64,000 nt of DNA from Acheta domesticus (lineage: Eukaryota; Arthropoda; Insecta; Orthoptera; Gryllidae). Shown here piece by piece: positions 56,501 through 64,000 of the stretch; within the stretch, counting starts at the first letter, position 1, and every line of letters begins with the position of its first letter. Both the position numbers and the translations under genes were made by a program. The notes under the pieces were generated by a model, which was not told the DNA's origin, did no database searches, and was given only the letters and a program-made list of their open reading frames with translations. The DNA lies in NCBI GenBank assembly GCA_031308135.1, contig JAHLJT010000631.1:32287522-32351521 (forward strand). The letters are read 5' to 3'.

Positions 56501-59500
56501 CTTGGTCATGATTTCCATTATCTCTTCAGAATCAGCAACTCATTGCCCTTTCATTTTGAGTTTTAGCCAGAGGAACAGGTAGAAATCAGCCTGTGAGTAG
56601 TGAAGGTGTTCAAGAATGGTAACGTTATGCTTAGTGAGGTAATTTTTTTACCAGTAATGACCTATGGGCTGGGGCATTGTCATGGAGTAGGACCCAATCC
56701 TTTCCTTCTGATTGCATCTCGTGGGCGGCGAAGAATTTCCACATTAAGTTTCTTTGTTGACAGTTTGACCATCCAGAATGGTCATTTCGTCAATGGTCAT
56801 GCTTCTGTTGGAAACAAATAATACGAAGAACATGCTGGATGTTTTCGTTCGTGACGGAAGTGGGCGGGCGGCCGCTGGGCGAGTCATCTTCTGCACTAGC
56901 GTGACATTCACGGAAACTTTTATACCACTGGTACACTTGCGACTTTTTCATCGCATATCTCCCGAGGGCTATCGTCAACATCAAGAGTTTTAGACGGTGA
57001 TATGTTTAGCAGAACACACAATTTGATGTACCCACCGCTGCTCGATAGCAGACTTTTTAAAATGCGACAAACCCAAAAACTGTTCTCAAAGTTACATGCG
57101 CGGCACAGCTCACTGACAAATCGACCCACGTATTTGGGCAGCTCAGCGGCTTCACAGTGTCCATAACGTCAAAAATTGAAGTCCCTGACTCGCACATGTT
57201 TGGCAGCGCCTGCAAAGCGCGAATTTCGGACACTTTTTGACTCGCCTTCGTTTAATCAATTACTAAAACGAGTATTAAAAAGTTATGCTTACCAACGGCG
57301 CCGAAGCCGTGCTGGTCCCTGCGCAACAGCGCGAGGTGGGCGCTGGCCAGCAGGTACTCGCGCTCCACGTCCTCCAGCGACAGCAGCGACACGCGCCGGT
57401 GGGTGGCCAGCGCCAGCACCTCGGCGTCGGCCGGCGGCGGCGGGCCAGCGCGCTGCGCGGCGCCCCCTCCACCGACAGCCCTGCGCACCCACACACCACA
57501 CCTCACGGAAGGGAACGAAACAGCAGCGCAGGTGGGCAAACGCCTTCATCCTTTACAGGAAACGTAAAGGATGGAGGAGGAGGAGGCGGCTGAAGGGAGG
57601 ACGGGAAGAAGAAAACTCCCCCAGGGAGGAGGAAATGGAAGAGAGAGGGAGGAGGAAGTGAAAGAGAGAGGGAGGAGGAAGTGAAAGAGAGAGGGAGGAG
57701 GAAGTGAAAGAGAGAGGGAGGAGGAAGTGAAAGAGAGGGAGGAGGAAGTGAAAGAGAGAGGGAGGAGGAAGTGAAAGAGAGAGGGAGGAGGAAGTGAAAG
57801 AGAGAGGGAGGAGGAAGTGAAAGAGAGAGGGAGGAGGAAGTGAAAGAGAGAGGGAGGAGGAAGTGAAAGAGAGAGGGAGGAGGAAGTGAAAGAGAGAGGG
57901 AGGAGGAAGTGGAAGAGAGAGGGAGGAGGAAGTGGAAAGAGGGAGGAGGAAGTGGAAGAGGGAGAGAGAGGGCGATGGGTAGGTAAGGAAGGGAAAGACG
58001 ATGGCAAGGGGAGGAGGGACAAGGGGAAGGAGGGGCAAGGGGAAGGAGGGGCAAGGGGAAGGAGGGGCAAGGGGAGGAGGGCAAGGGGAAAGGAGGGGCA
58101 AGGGAAGGAGGGGCAAGGGGGAGGAGGGGCAAGGGGTGAAGGAAGGGGGAATAGGAGAAGTGGAGGAGAGGGGACGGCGAAGAGGAAGAAAGGAGAGGGG
58201 AGAAAGAAGAGAGAGGACGGTATGGAAGGGGGAGAGAACGGAGGAGATGTGGTATAATCGAAGAGGACTTGGGAAGAATCAGGAGGAGGGGTAGGAGGTC
58301 GGGAAGTGGAGGAAGAGTGGGAGGAGGAGTTAGAGACAACTGTCAGAACTCCATACAGATGTTCGGAAGTACACACAGTACTTCAAGGGCCTCTGCACAC
58401 GAGTGTTGCGTGCACGCGCGTGAAGAAACGCGCGTCGTAGAATAACACTGTATCTTGTGCGAAACGGCACACGAGCGCTTTGGCCGTTCCGCATAAGATA
58501 CAATGTTACTCTACGACGCGCGTCAACGCAACCGCTCGTGTGACAGAGGACTACGCTCCAGGTCGGGGTCGCGCGCGTACCTTCGTCGGAGGCGTCGTCC
58601 CTCGCCGGAGGCGTCGTCCGCGTGGGCGTGGGCGGTGGCCGGTTCGGGCGGTCGGGGCGCACGAGCCAGCGCACGTCGGGCGCGGCGAGGCGCAGCGCGT
58701 TGAGGCAGGCGAAGCAGGCAGCGCGCGCGCAGCCGCACGTTGGCGGCGCTGGCCGGCAGCTCTGCGCGCGCGCGCAGCGCCTGCTCCAGCATGGCGAAGG
58801 CGGCCTTGCGCGCCGCGCCGCGCCCCATGTGCAGCGCGTACAGGAACGAGTAGTGCGGCCCGGCGCCCGGCGGCTGCGCCCGCGCGCGCGACAGCACCTG
58901 GCGACAACACCAACATGTGCCTAACGCAGTCGACTCCGGTTGGAGTGAACTTCTGGGGACTAACATTTTTGGTACGCAATATACGATGCTGTCAAAATTA
59001 AATAGATTTTCTCCATTACGATTGATTTTATTAATATAGAGATGCAGCAAAATACATTAACAACACGAACTGAAAATTTGAATACCTTCATTTGTCCTTC
59101 AAAATCAATTATTTTCAAGTGTTTGCTTCGTACATTTTCATTAGTAATATCTCTAGATCCTTTAATGCAGTTTTGACATCCTTCAATGCCTCTTGCACTG
59201 TTGGAACATCGCCCCATTCTCCGAAGGTTCTCCGACATCCTTTCAGTAGCGGTATGGCGCAAGCGGCTAATGAAACTGACCGCTTTTCCAGGATTTCTAG
59301 GACGTATTTCCAACGTTCACTATAGCCAAGGTTCAGGTTCACTATAACTGAATCTTCTTATGCTTATTTGTAATGCAAGTGAAACGGGACCAGAGATTCA
59401 ATTTCACTATAACCGAGGGTTCACTATATACGAGTTCACTAAAACCGGAGTGGACTGTACAGTGGTGCTCAAAGAAACCGCATCACCTAAAGAAAATGGG

Positions 59501-61909
59501 CATTCTGTGTTTTTCTAATCCAATATACAGTAATCCCTCGGCATCCGCGAATTCGCTATTCGCGAGTTCCGAACATTCGCGATTAGAGACATGCTATCAG
59601 TTTTAACATTCGCAAACGTTCATCTGGGAACCGAACTCGAAAGACACCGGAGCACCAAGTATCACGTTCTGCAAAAATGTCTAAGTTGGAATGTCAATTC
59701 TCATTAATAGAAAAACAAAATAGTAAAGTAATTCAATTAAGTTGCGCCAAGTTGAAGGAAGGTAAGAATTGGTCACACGAATAAACAAGCTATTCAGGAT
59801 TTGTGCATCCCTCATTGTAATTATTGCACTGAAGAGTGGCTTCGGGAAGTAACTGAAGCGAAACAGCGTCCTGAAGCAACTTCAATGATAAAACTGCCAA
59901 TGGCGTTCTAAAAACTTCAACAAGCTCTGATGGAAAGGGCATTTGAATATTATCAGAAAATGGAAATTTACCTCGACATTTAAGAGAGAAATAGCAACTA
60001 TTGCACATCTTGGGTATTAGAATGAGGTAAGTGATGGATCAAAAAAATAACCAAATCCCAAATCCAATCACTTTCAACTTTGAAATAAGTTTCCAATATT
60101 GTTTTATATCTTTCTTTGGGATAATTGTGAATTTTGTTTGTTAGTAGTGTTTACTCAGTTCTGCTGCAATTTGCCGTTTTTTCTTTCTTTATTTATTTCT
60201 TTAAGTTTTCCGATAACAAGGAAGTTAAGCCCCCATTTTTCATTTAAAGATAGACTCAACACTCGCGGATTTGACATTCGCGATGCTCTTCGGAAATCTA
60301 ACTCTCACGAATGTTGAGAGATTACTGTACTCACAAAATTTATAATCATATATGTTTCTGATTCCATTATCTTCATAAATACTCGATTTTTGCAAATCAA
60401 GTAGTGTATTTTCAGGATTATATTGCAGATTACAACTGTGAGCGAGATGATGCGGTTTTTTGGCACGTAAAGTCTGTGCTTTCGGCAATAGTCCCAGTGA
60501 AGGATTGAAAATGCCTACCTTGATGTCGTTAATGACAACGGGGGAGCAGTGAAGAATTAGGACGGGTGTGGGCACACATCCAAGCGCACCGGAATATCTC
60601 GCCATTGCGGGTTTGTTCCCTTTGGTTCGGATTCGTTTTCGCCATGACCTTCCCCTCAAAAATTAAGTAAGGTACATTTTGTAAGGTAATTTATTATTTT
60701 TTGTACAGAAAATAGATGTTTCTTTCTATGGGGTTTGTTTCGGTATCAAAACAGTGAGCGCCATCGTTTTTCACGGACATTTCGTTTTCTGTACGAAGTA
60801 TTGGCGAAAATATTTCCTCTGGACTCCGCAAAAGACGCTGAAAATGAAGCAGCTGAACATCGCATCTGTGGTTACAATTCATTTAGGTTATTTTTGACTG
60901 AGCACAGAACGAAAAGACATTATTATCTACACAGTATTATCTCCGCACGTTTTCTTGAGCCCTCAATTAACTAGACGTGAGAGGAGTGGGGATTAGACTA
61001 TTTCGACGACCAGTCTATTATAACTAACCTGTAGCTCGTTTTTTTTACGCAAAATTGTTTGGCCTTTGCTTTACACGGGAGTTAACTTTTCTGGTTGTAG
61101 GATTTTGTCAATTAAGCTCGCTGCTATTCCCTAGTCTGAATTCAACTACTGTTAGTAAAAAAGTGGGAATATGTAGTCCGAGGCTCAAGGAAACGCGCGC
61201 GTATACATGTTTTATTTCTCACCACATTAACAACGTCACATTATATTCAACGCATTACGTTCTCAAAACTGCAGAAAGGGCGTATATCACATCATACGTA
61301 CAGGAAACGAGGAAAAGTTCTGGAAAGTGCCGCCAGAAGCGCGGTATTGAAATACGGTGGAATCTGTACCAAAAAATGAAGGATGCGCCATTTTTCTGTA
61401 TATATTACATCCTGTCTGGAGTAATTTTCTGCACCCATGAAAAATGACCGTGTAAAACGTGCTTTCGAGAGGCGCTCCGCCGTCGTTGAGTACCTGGGCG
61501 CTGAGGTCGTCGAGCAGCGCGCCGTGCGGGAAGTCGAGCAGCTCGGCGAGGCGGCGGCGCTCGAAGCAGGCGGCGACGAGCTGTCGCAGGCAGAGGCGCG
61601 CGCGCTGGCGGTCGGGGATGGCGACGAGCGCGTGGAAGGCGCGCGCCAGCCGGCCCAGGCGCAGGTGCGCGCCGAACGCCAGCAGGTGCAGCGTGGCGCG
61701 CTCCTCGTCGTTGTGCGCGCGCGCCGCGCCGGCCTCGGCCAGCGCCAGCACGCAGTCCCAGTGCCGCCCCAGCGAGAACAGGCGCACCAGCAGCAGCGTG
61801 TACTGCGCGGAGGGCGACAGCGCCTCGCTCTCCCCGCCGCCGCCCCGCCGCCGGCGCCCAGCTGCTCCAGCAGGGTGCGCGCCGCGTCGCGAGGCGCCGC
61901 CGCCGCCGC
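50404..61909 (-). CDS. Nup160: Nuclear pore complex protein Nup160, 3' part of gene (six exons)
   Basis: Nup160 is a scaffold subunit of the Y-shaped (Nup107-160) complex, which forms the outer rings of the nuclear pore and acts at kinetochores. The exons here encode roughly the last 570 residues, the alpha-helical C-terminal domain. The N-terminal beta-propeller exons lie right of the window. Exon order is A 61503-61909, B 58581-58897, C 57293-57480, D 55621-55824, E 53997-54475, F 50404-50514. Junction phases agree: A/B phase 0, B/C 1, C/D 1, D/E 1, E/F 0. The identity rests on long collinear similarity to animal Nup160, for example FERRRLAELLDFPHG, LSRARAQPPG, SLEDVEREYLLA and DAARLLRLLAGAGRLEEA. 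Exons A, B and C contain frame breaks in GC runs (see findings). A, B, C and E are extremely GC-rich and Ala/Arg/Leu-biased; D and F are not. Confidence 0.9.
52100..52470 (-). mobile_element. tRNA-derived SINE-like element in Nup160 intron
   Basis: On the minus strand the head reads TGGTAATGGCTGGCAC (A-box-like) and GAGATTCAAGTCCC (B-box-like) with normal spacing; the body runs left. The minus frame 52121-52384 lies inside it and is not a gene. Boundaries are uncertain. Confidence 0.45.
52560..53990. repeat. Segmented homopurine minisatellite (plus strand), 19-bp then 18-bp units
   Basis: Four blocks can be read. 52579-53040: about 24 near-identical copies of the 19-mer GTAGAGAGGAGGAGAGAGA. 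53041-53215: a GTGGAGAGGAGGAGAGGGA variant. 53216-53635: GTAGAGACAAGGAGAGGGA. 53640-53960: 18-mers GTAGTGAGAGGAGGAGAG, then GTAGCGAGGGGAGGAGAG. Pyrimidines on the plus strand are limited to the T and C of the units. The array ends about 7 bases from the Nup160 exon E donor. Confidence 0.95.
53997..54475 (-). CDS. Nup160: Nup160 exon E (internal)
   Basis: The acceptor GTGGTTGCAG precedes 54475; the donor is GTGGGT after 53997 (phase 0). The 479 bases read through without a break: ALELAWKLLEVQLSRLE, ALVRAGAFLPLWLVRAC, DAARLLRLLAGAGRLEEA, MPVHTVDRLLLEL. These match the AWRLL-x-x-YLE, LP-WL-x-x-Y, DAAELLRLYL...LLEEA and SSIDQLL landmarks near the Nup160 C-terminus. Past 53997 the same frame runs into a polypyrimidine minisatellite and is not coding. 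Confidence 0.9.
54464..54905. repeat. Tandem duplication spanning the exon E acceptor
   Basis: Two ~213-225-base copies: 54464-54676 and 54677-54905. Shared blocks include GAACTCTGCAACCAC (54471/54684), ACGGACACCATAGGGG, ACGGGAACCGTCTCTC and TATGAGAGTGACGCAATC (54639/54864). The first block contains the real acceptor of exon E, so the intron carries a second copy of that splice site 213 bases upstream in the transcript. Confidence 0.85.
54476..55620 (-). other. Nup160: Nup160 intron D-E
   Basis: Holds the tandem duplication described at 54464-54905. The remainder is AT-rich with nothing recognised (the minus frame 54979-55341 has no family likeness). Confidence 0.6.
55621..55824 (-). CDS. 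Nup160: Nup160 exon D (internal)
   Basis: 204 bases. The acceptor is ACTGTGTTGTAG before 55824 and the donor a consensus GTGAGT after 55621. Phase is 1 at both ends and joins C and E without adjustment. It reads SPAEIVTACTSAGLYETAL, then GLPLDPVVRHLACTCIDL and AEETWVWLKEND, matching the SS-x-EMV-LLVQAGLFDTAI-L...AFKCIKL...AWDWL stretch. Its base composition and codon use are ordinary, unlike the neighbouring exons. It has no in-frame start, so ORF finding misses it. Confidence 0.9.
56317..57250 (-). mobile_element. Mariner-like element in Nup160 intron C-D, decayed
   Basis: The ends read CGAGGTTGAGTCAAAAAATTT on the left and CGAAGGCGAGTCAAAAAGTG on the right (inward), the terminal type of mellifera/irritans-like mariners. 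The left flank is TA, the right TT. The minus strand shows the transposase N-terminal region as broken frames: CAAHV-x-x-RTVFGF, then ALGRYAMKKSQVYQWYKSF and EDDSPSGRPPTSVTNENIQ. Frameshifts and stops make it inactive. The GC-rich cluster of exon C lies just to its right. Confidence 0.75.
57293..57480 (-). CDS. Nup160: Nup160 exon C (internal)
   Basis: The acceptor GGTGCGCAG precedes 57480; the donor is a consensus GTAAGC after 57293 (phase 1). The conserved part is VLALATHRRVSLLSLEDVER, EYLLASAHLALLRRD and GFGAVG, matching IEILELEDLEKEY-LARIRL of Nup160. The frame entered from exon B (GLSVEGAPRSALA) differs by one base from this frame. The switch is in the CCGCCGCCGCCGGCC run near 57440, and one missing base accounts for it. 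Confidence 0.88.
57550..58260. repeat. Second homopurine minisatellite (plus strand), in Nup160 intron B-C
   Basis: About 57655-57960 is a tandem array of the 23-mer GTGAAAGAGAGAGGGAGGAG plus GAA, some 13 copies with a few shortened. About 58010-58140 is a block of the 16-mer CAAGGGGAAGGAGGGG. The rest is irregular GGAGAAGA. Long Pro/Ser/Leu frames on the minus strand come from this and are not genes. It begins about 70 bases upstream of the exon C acceptor in the transcript. Confidence 0.9.
58390..58551. mobile_element. Foldback MITE next to the exon B donor
   Basis: The left arm (58390-58463) and right arm (58478-58551) pair over most of their length, e.g. CCTCTGCACACGAG with CTCGTGTGACAGAGG and ACGCGCGTCGTAGA with TCTACGACGCGCGT, leaving a loop of ACACGAGCGCTTTG. 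Non-coding. It ends 29 bases into the intron after exon B. Confidence 0.75.
58581..58897 (-). CDS. Nup160: Nup160 exon B (internal)
   Basis: The acceptor CGCCAG precedes 58897; the donor is GTACGC after 58581 (phase 1). It reads VLSRARAQPPGAGPHYSFLY, then ALHMGRGAARKAAFAMLEQ and ANVRLRAR, matching the ESRAR...YY-LLYAFHI...RKA-x-VMFE region. The frame then switches to ACFACLNALRLAAPDVRWLV, matching the NCLRLIRPEYAWIV region. The switch falls in the (GC)5 run at 58721-58730, and one more GC unit would restore the frame and give the required end phase. The tail is Pro/Thr/Arg-rich, like the variable linker of the family. Confidence 0.9.
59115..59457. mobile_element. Fragment of a pogo/Tigger-like element
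   Basis: The right end, read inward, is CAGTCCACTCCGGTTTTAG followed by GTGAACTCGTATATAGTGAA, with TA beyond it (59458-59459). This is the pogo/Tigger end type. Further inward come more TATAGTGAAC units and a minus frame (59342-59115) that I cannot place. Directly after the TA a Tc1-like end CAGTGGTGCTCAAAG begins at 59460. The left end of the fragment was not found. Confidence 0.4.
59528..60327. mobile_element. pogo/Tigger-like element, non-autonomous
   Basis: 800 bases with TA on both sides (59526-59527 and 60328-60329). The left end is CAGTAATCCCTCGGCATCCG; the right end, read inward, is CAGTAATCTCTCAACATTCG. Both ends continue with CGCGAAT/GCGGAT motifs. A short stretch near 59676 (MSKLECQFSLIEKQNSKVIQ) faintly resembles the N-terminus of pogo-type HTH proteins. 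No intact transposase is present. Confidence 0.65.
61503..61909 (-). CDS. Nup160: Nup160 exon A (internal)
   Basis: The acceptor is TGTGTGCTCAG before 61909 and the donor GTACTC after 61503 (phase 0). The start reads AAAAAPRDAARTLLEQLG, matching the F-x-x-AA-x-x-V-x-x-E-x-FL-x-x-L segment of Nup160. From about 61840 a different frame carries the conserved part: ALSPSAQYTLLLVRLFSLG, LHLLAFGAHLRLGRLARAF, RLCLRQLVAACFERRRL. The two frames differ by one base inside a CCCCGCCGCCGCCCC run. The 407-base length becomes a multiple of three if one base is missing. Confidence 0.85.
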
Positions 61910-64000
61910 CTGAGCACACACACCGCACATCATGCCTTTGCTTCATGGCCCACTCGATGGACAGACAGAGCCAGGGGCACACATTGGGAGCAGGGGCAGG
62001 GAGACAGTTGTGAGGCAGAGTGGAACGCGAGAGACAGAGAAAGAAAGAGAGGAAGAGAGAAAGAGAAAGGGAGAGAGAAAGAGGGATAAAAACGAAAAGA
62101 TCAATACTATTACACGCGGCTTAGTCACCTTTACTTATTTAACAGGAAATTGTGTGCAATGAAGCGCAGGAAAAAAAATTTTCAAATATGCAGTCGTACA
62201 CGTGAAGGGGATCATTAAATGCAATGCAGATTTTTGGGGGTTCATAAGAACCTATGGAGAAAACTTTTCAGCGCGACATACTTGACGAAAATATTCTCCA
62301 ACTTTCCCCTCTGACGTCTACATCTTCAACAAAGTTACATTTTTGTGTGAATCGATTACCAAACACAAAAGAAAAGAGTGAGTAATTCCAAAAGTGAGAG
62401 AGATAAGACCTAACGCAAGAAGTTTCGAATGTTAACAATTACTCACCAGTAAGAAGCGTTCAAAGAGACATCGAATAGGACGTGTAGGCAAACCGCCCTA
62501 AATTCGAAAAAAAGTAATTAAACTAGAAAAGAAGGGTCAAATAACTTGGTTTTAATACTTGTTTGTAAACTACAAAAGTAAATGTGAAAGTAATTGAGAT
62601 GCGCCTACGATCCTACTTTCATCATAATCTCGTTGTGCGTAATATCGGATGTATCATGCAAATTTCATTACTCTTGAAATACGTTTGGTTTATGGATAAA
62701 TGCTCTTGGTTCATCTGATATCATTCCAGTTTCCACACACTCATTGTACTTAGGGCAATAACTAGTACTTTTTTGATAAACTTACTGACCCTTTTTCTTA
62801 ATAATGAATTCGGAAAATCTTTGATAATTATCACGGATTTACAGTTGATCCTAATTCGTGGTTTAATTTGACCGCAAGCTGTGCAAATTTCGTTTGGACG
62901 GTGTACTTTGATGAACGTTCATATCACGAACTTCATACATGTTAAAAAGAATTGGGACAACGGCAATATGTAAAATCAGCGTCACCCTTTACTATCATGC
63001 TACTACATCATCTTCATCAGACACCCTCAAGAACTCCATCTAATGGTCATATTATTCTTTCAGAGTCTCCACGTACGATGACGGAATTATGAATCCTGGT
63101 TTGCAAATCGTGGATTATGGGGAACTATCCAATCTTAAGAATCTTGGAGGACTATAAAGCAATGTAAACTGCCTGCTCTTTCTACTCTGCGAAATCCACA
63201 TTGCGTGACAGACTCAACTAGTGCTCCCTAGATGGGATGGGAGATCGCTAATTTCAATGTAACGGGGACACTGCCACAAATTCTTATTTTCATATTATGC
63301 AATATTTCCACAAGAGCTGACAGTGGCTAGAATTTGTGAAAGCATTAAAAAACAATAATCACTGCACGTAAATATAGAACTATGCTTCAATTACAGTTCA
63401 CCTCGAGAACATCGTAATAATTGCTGCTGTGAGGTAATTCAATTCCGAAATACTTAAACTGTAAATGTCATTACGAAAAGAATGAGGCGAAGTGTATCTG
63501 CTGGATAAAGCATTCTCAGTTGCTTCAGGCCCATAGCCGTCACATTTCACGTTCATGATGAATTTACATCGTTAACCATGCCCCAGAGTAGGTGGAATAA
63601 TTGCGCAATAGAATATATGACCGCCTCTTCCTCGCATAACCGCATTCTATTCTTTAAAAATTGAGGCCATTCCTTCTCCAAGGAAATTGGACACTTAAAT
63701 TAAATCGTAATTTTTTTTTCCTGAATTGTTTTCTAGACATTTCAAGTAATTATTGAGAGCAGTAATTTTGTTCCCGTAGTCAACAGGAACAATGCACAGT
63801 GTAAAAATTGAAAGTAGTTCTGAATTACAGATAAGCTCAGCTGGTAAATAATTTAACACGTCGAAAAGCCAACTTCACAATCTCTTACGCAAAAGTGAAA
63901 TATGACAACTCTTATACAAAATTCTCTTTAGCAATTTGGACAATCCAGACGCAAAATTGTAGAGGTTGTTAGGAAACTTATGTTTTAATTTTTTTATGGG
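61910..64000. other. Nup160: Nup160 upstream intron, to the window edge
   Basis: A purine-rich run (AGAGAAAGAAAGAGAGGAAG-type) lies at 62023-62085, giving a polypyrimidine stretch 115 bases upstream of the exon A acceptor in the transcript. The rest is AT-rich. No exon matching the preceding part of Nup160 was found, so the next exon lies outside the window. Confidence 0.5.

Larger units (their letters stand above)
58898..61502 (-). other. Nup160: Nup160 intron A-B
   Basis: 2.6 kb, AT-rich. It contains the end of a pogo-like element with a Tc1-like piece directly behind it, and a complete 800-base pogo/Tigger-like element. The rest (60330-61500) shows nothing recognised. Confidence 0.6.

Noticed and set aside
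57503..58376. Pro/Ser/Leu-rich frames of 187-278 codons on the minus strand
   Set aside because: Translations of the second polypurine array; no codon structure or domain.
62449..62505. Small upstream Nup160 exon
   Set aside because: A TTTAG acceptor and GTGAGT donor bracket 51 bases, but the 17 residues do not resemble the expected Nup160 segment before exon A in any frame.

Overview
This is eukaryotic, almost certainly arthropod (probably insect) genomic DNA. It has an intron-containing nuclear gene, AT-rich introns with GC-rich exons, tRNA-derived SINEs, several LINE clades, mariner, pogo, piggyBac and hAT-type DNA elements, and long simple repeats. There is no prokaryotic gene organisation. 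The species cannot be fixed from the sequence.

The one host gene I can identify with confidence is the 3' part of the nucleoporin gene Nup160 (Y-complex of the nuclear pore), on the minus strand from 61909 down to 50404. Six exons with matching splice phases were found: A 61503-61909, B 58581-58897, C 57293-57480, D 55621-55824, E 53997-54475, F 50404-50514 (stop). They encode roughly the C-terminal 570 residues; the 5' exons lie beyond the right edge. Exons A, B and C each carry one small frame break inside a very GC-rich run. The introns hold two long polypurine/polypyrimidine arrays, a duplicated splice acceptor, a mariner, pogo-like elements and a foldback element.

Layout. 1-3748: LINE with an intact endonuclease/reverse transcriptase frame, an (AATCT)n tail and a GCG/ACG-expanded N-terminus. 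4.8-11.3 kb: older repeats, including a SINE with target duplication, SINE-in-SINE nesting, a Jockey-type LINE remnant, and a palindromic insertion with a hammerhead-like motif. 11.3-13.6 kb: GC-box-rich island running into a G-depleted tract with a 15-bp minisatellite. 15-25 kb: SINEs, paired interspersed repeats, a mariner-derived foldback, and an hAT element nested in a SINE. 25.7-28.1 kb: decayed Jockey-type LINE. 33.3-34.4 kb: 3' fragments of LINEs of the restriction-like-endonuclease class. 35.3 kb: two adjacent perfect hairpins. 35.4-44 kb: largely featureless AT-rich DNA with one TIR element. 44.3-45.7 kb: piggyBac-type element with a foldback inside. 47.0-48.0 kb: second hammerhead-bearing inverted-dimer insertion. 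50.4-64 kb: Nup160.

The least ordinary signals are the two inverted-dimer insertions with hammerhead-ribozyme-like cores, the segmented polypurine arrays next to Nup160 splice sites, the acceptor duplicated within a tandem repeat, and the twin perfect hairpins. All identifications are from reading the sequence and from memory of protein families; no database search was run.
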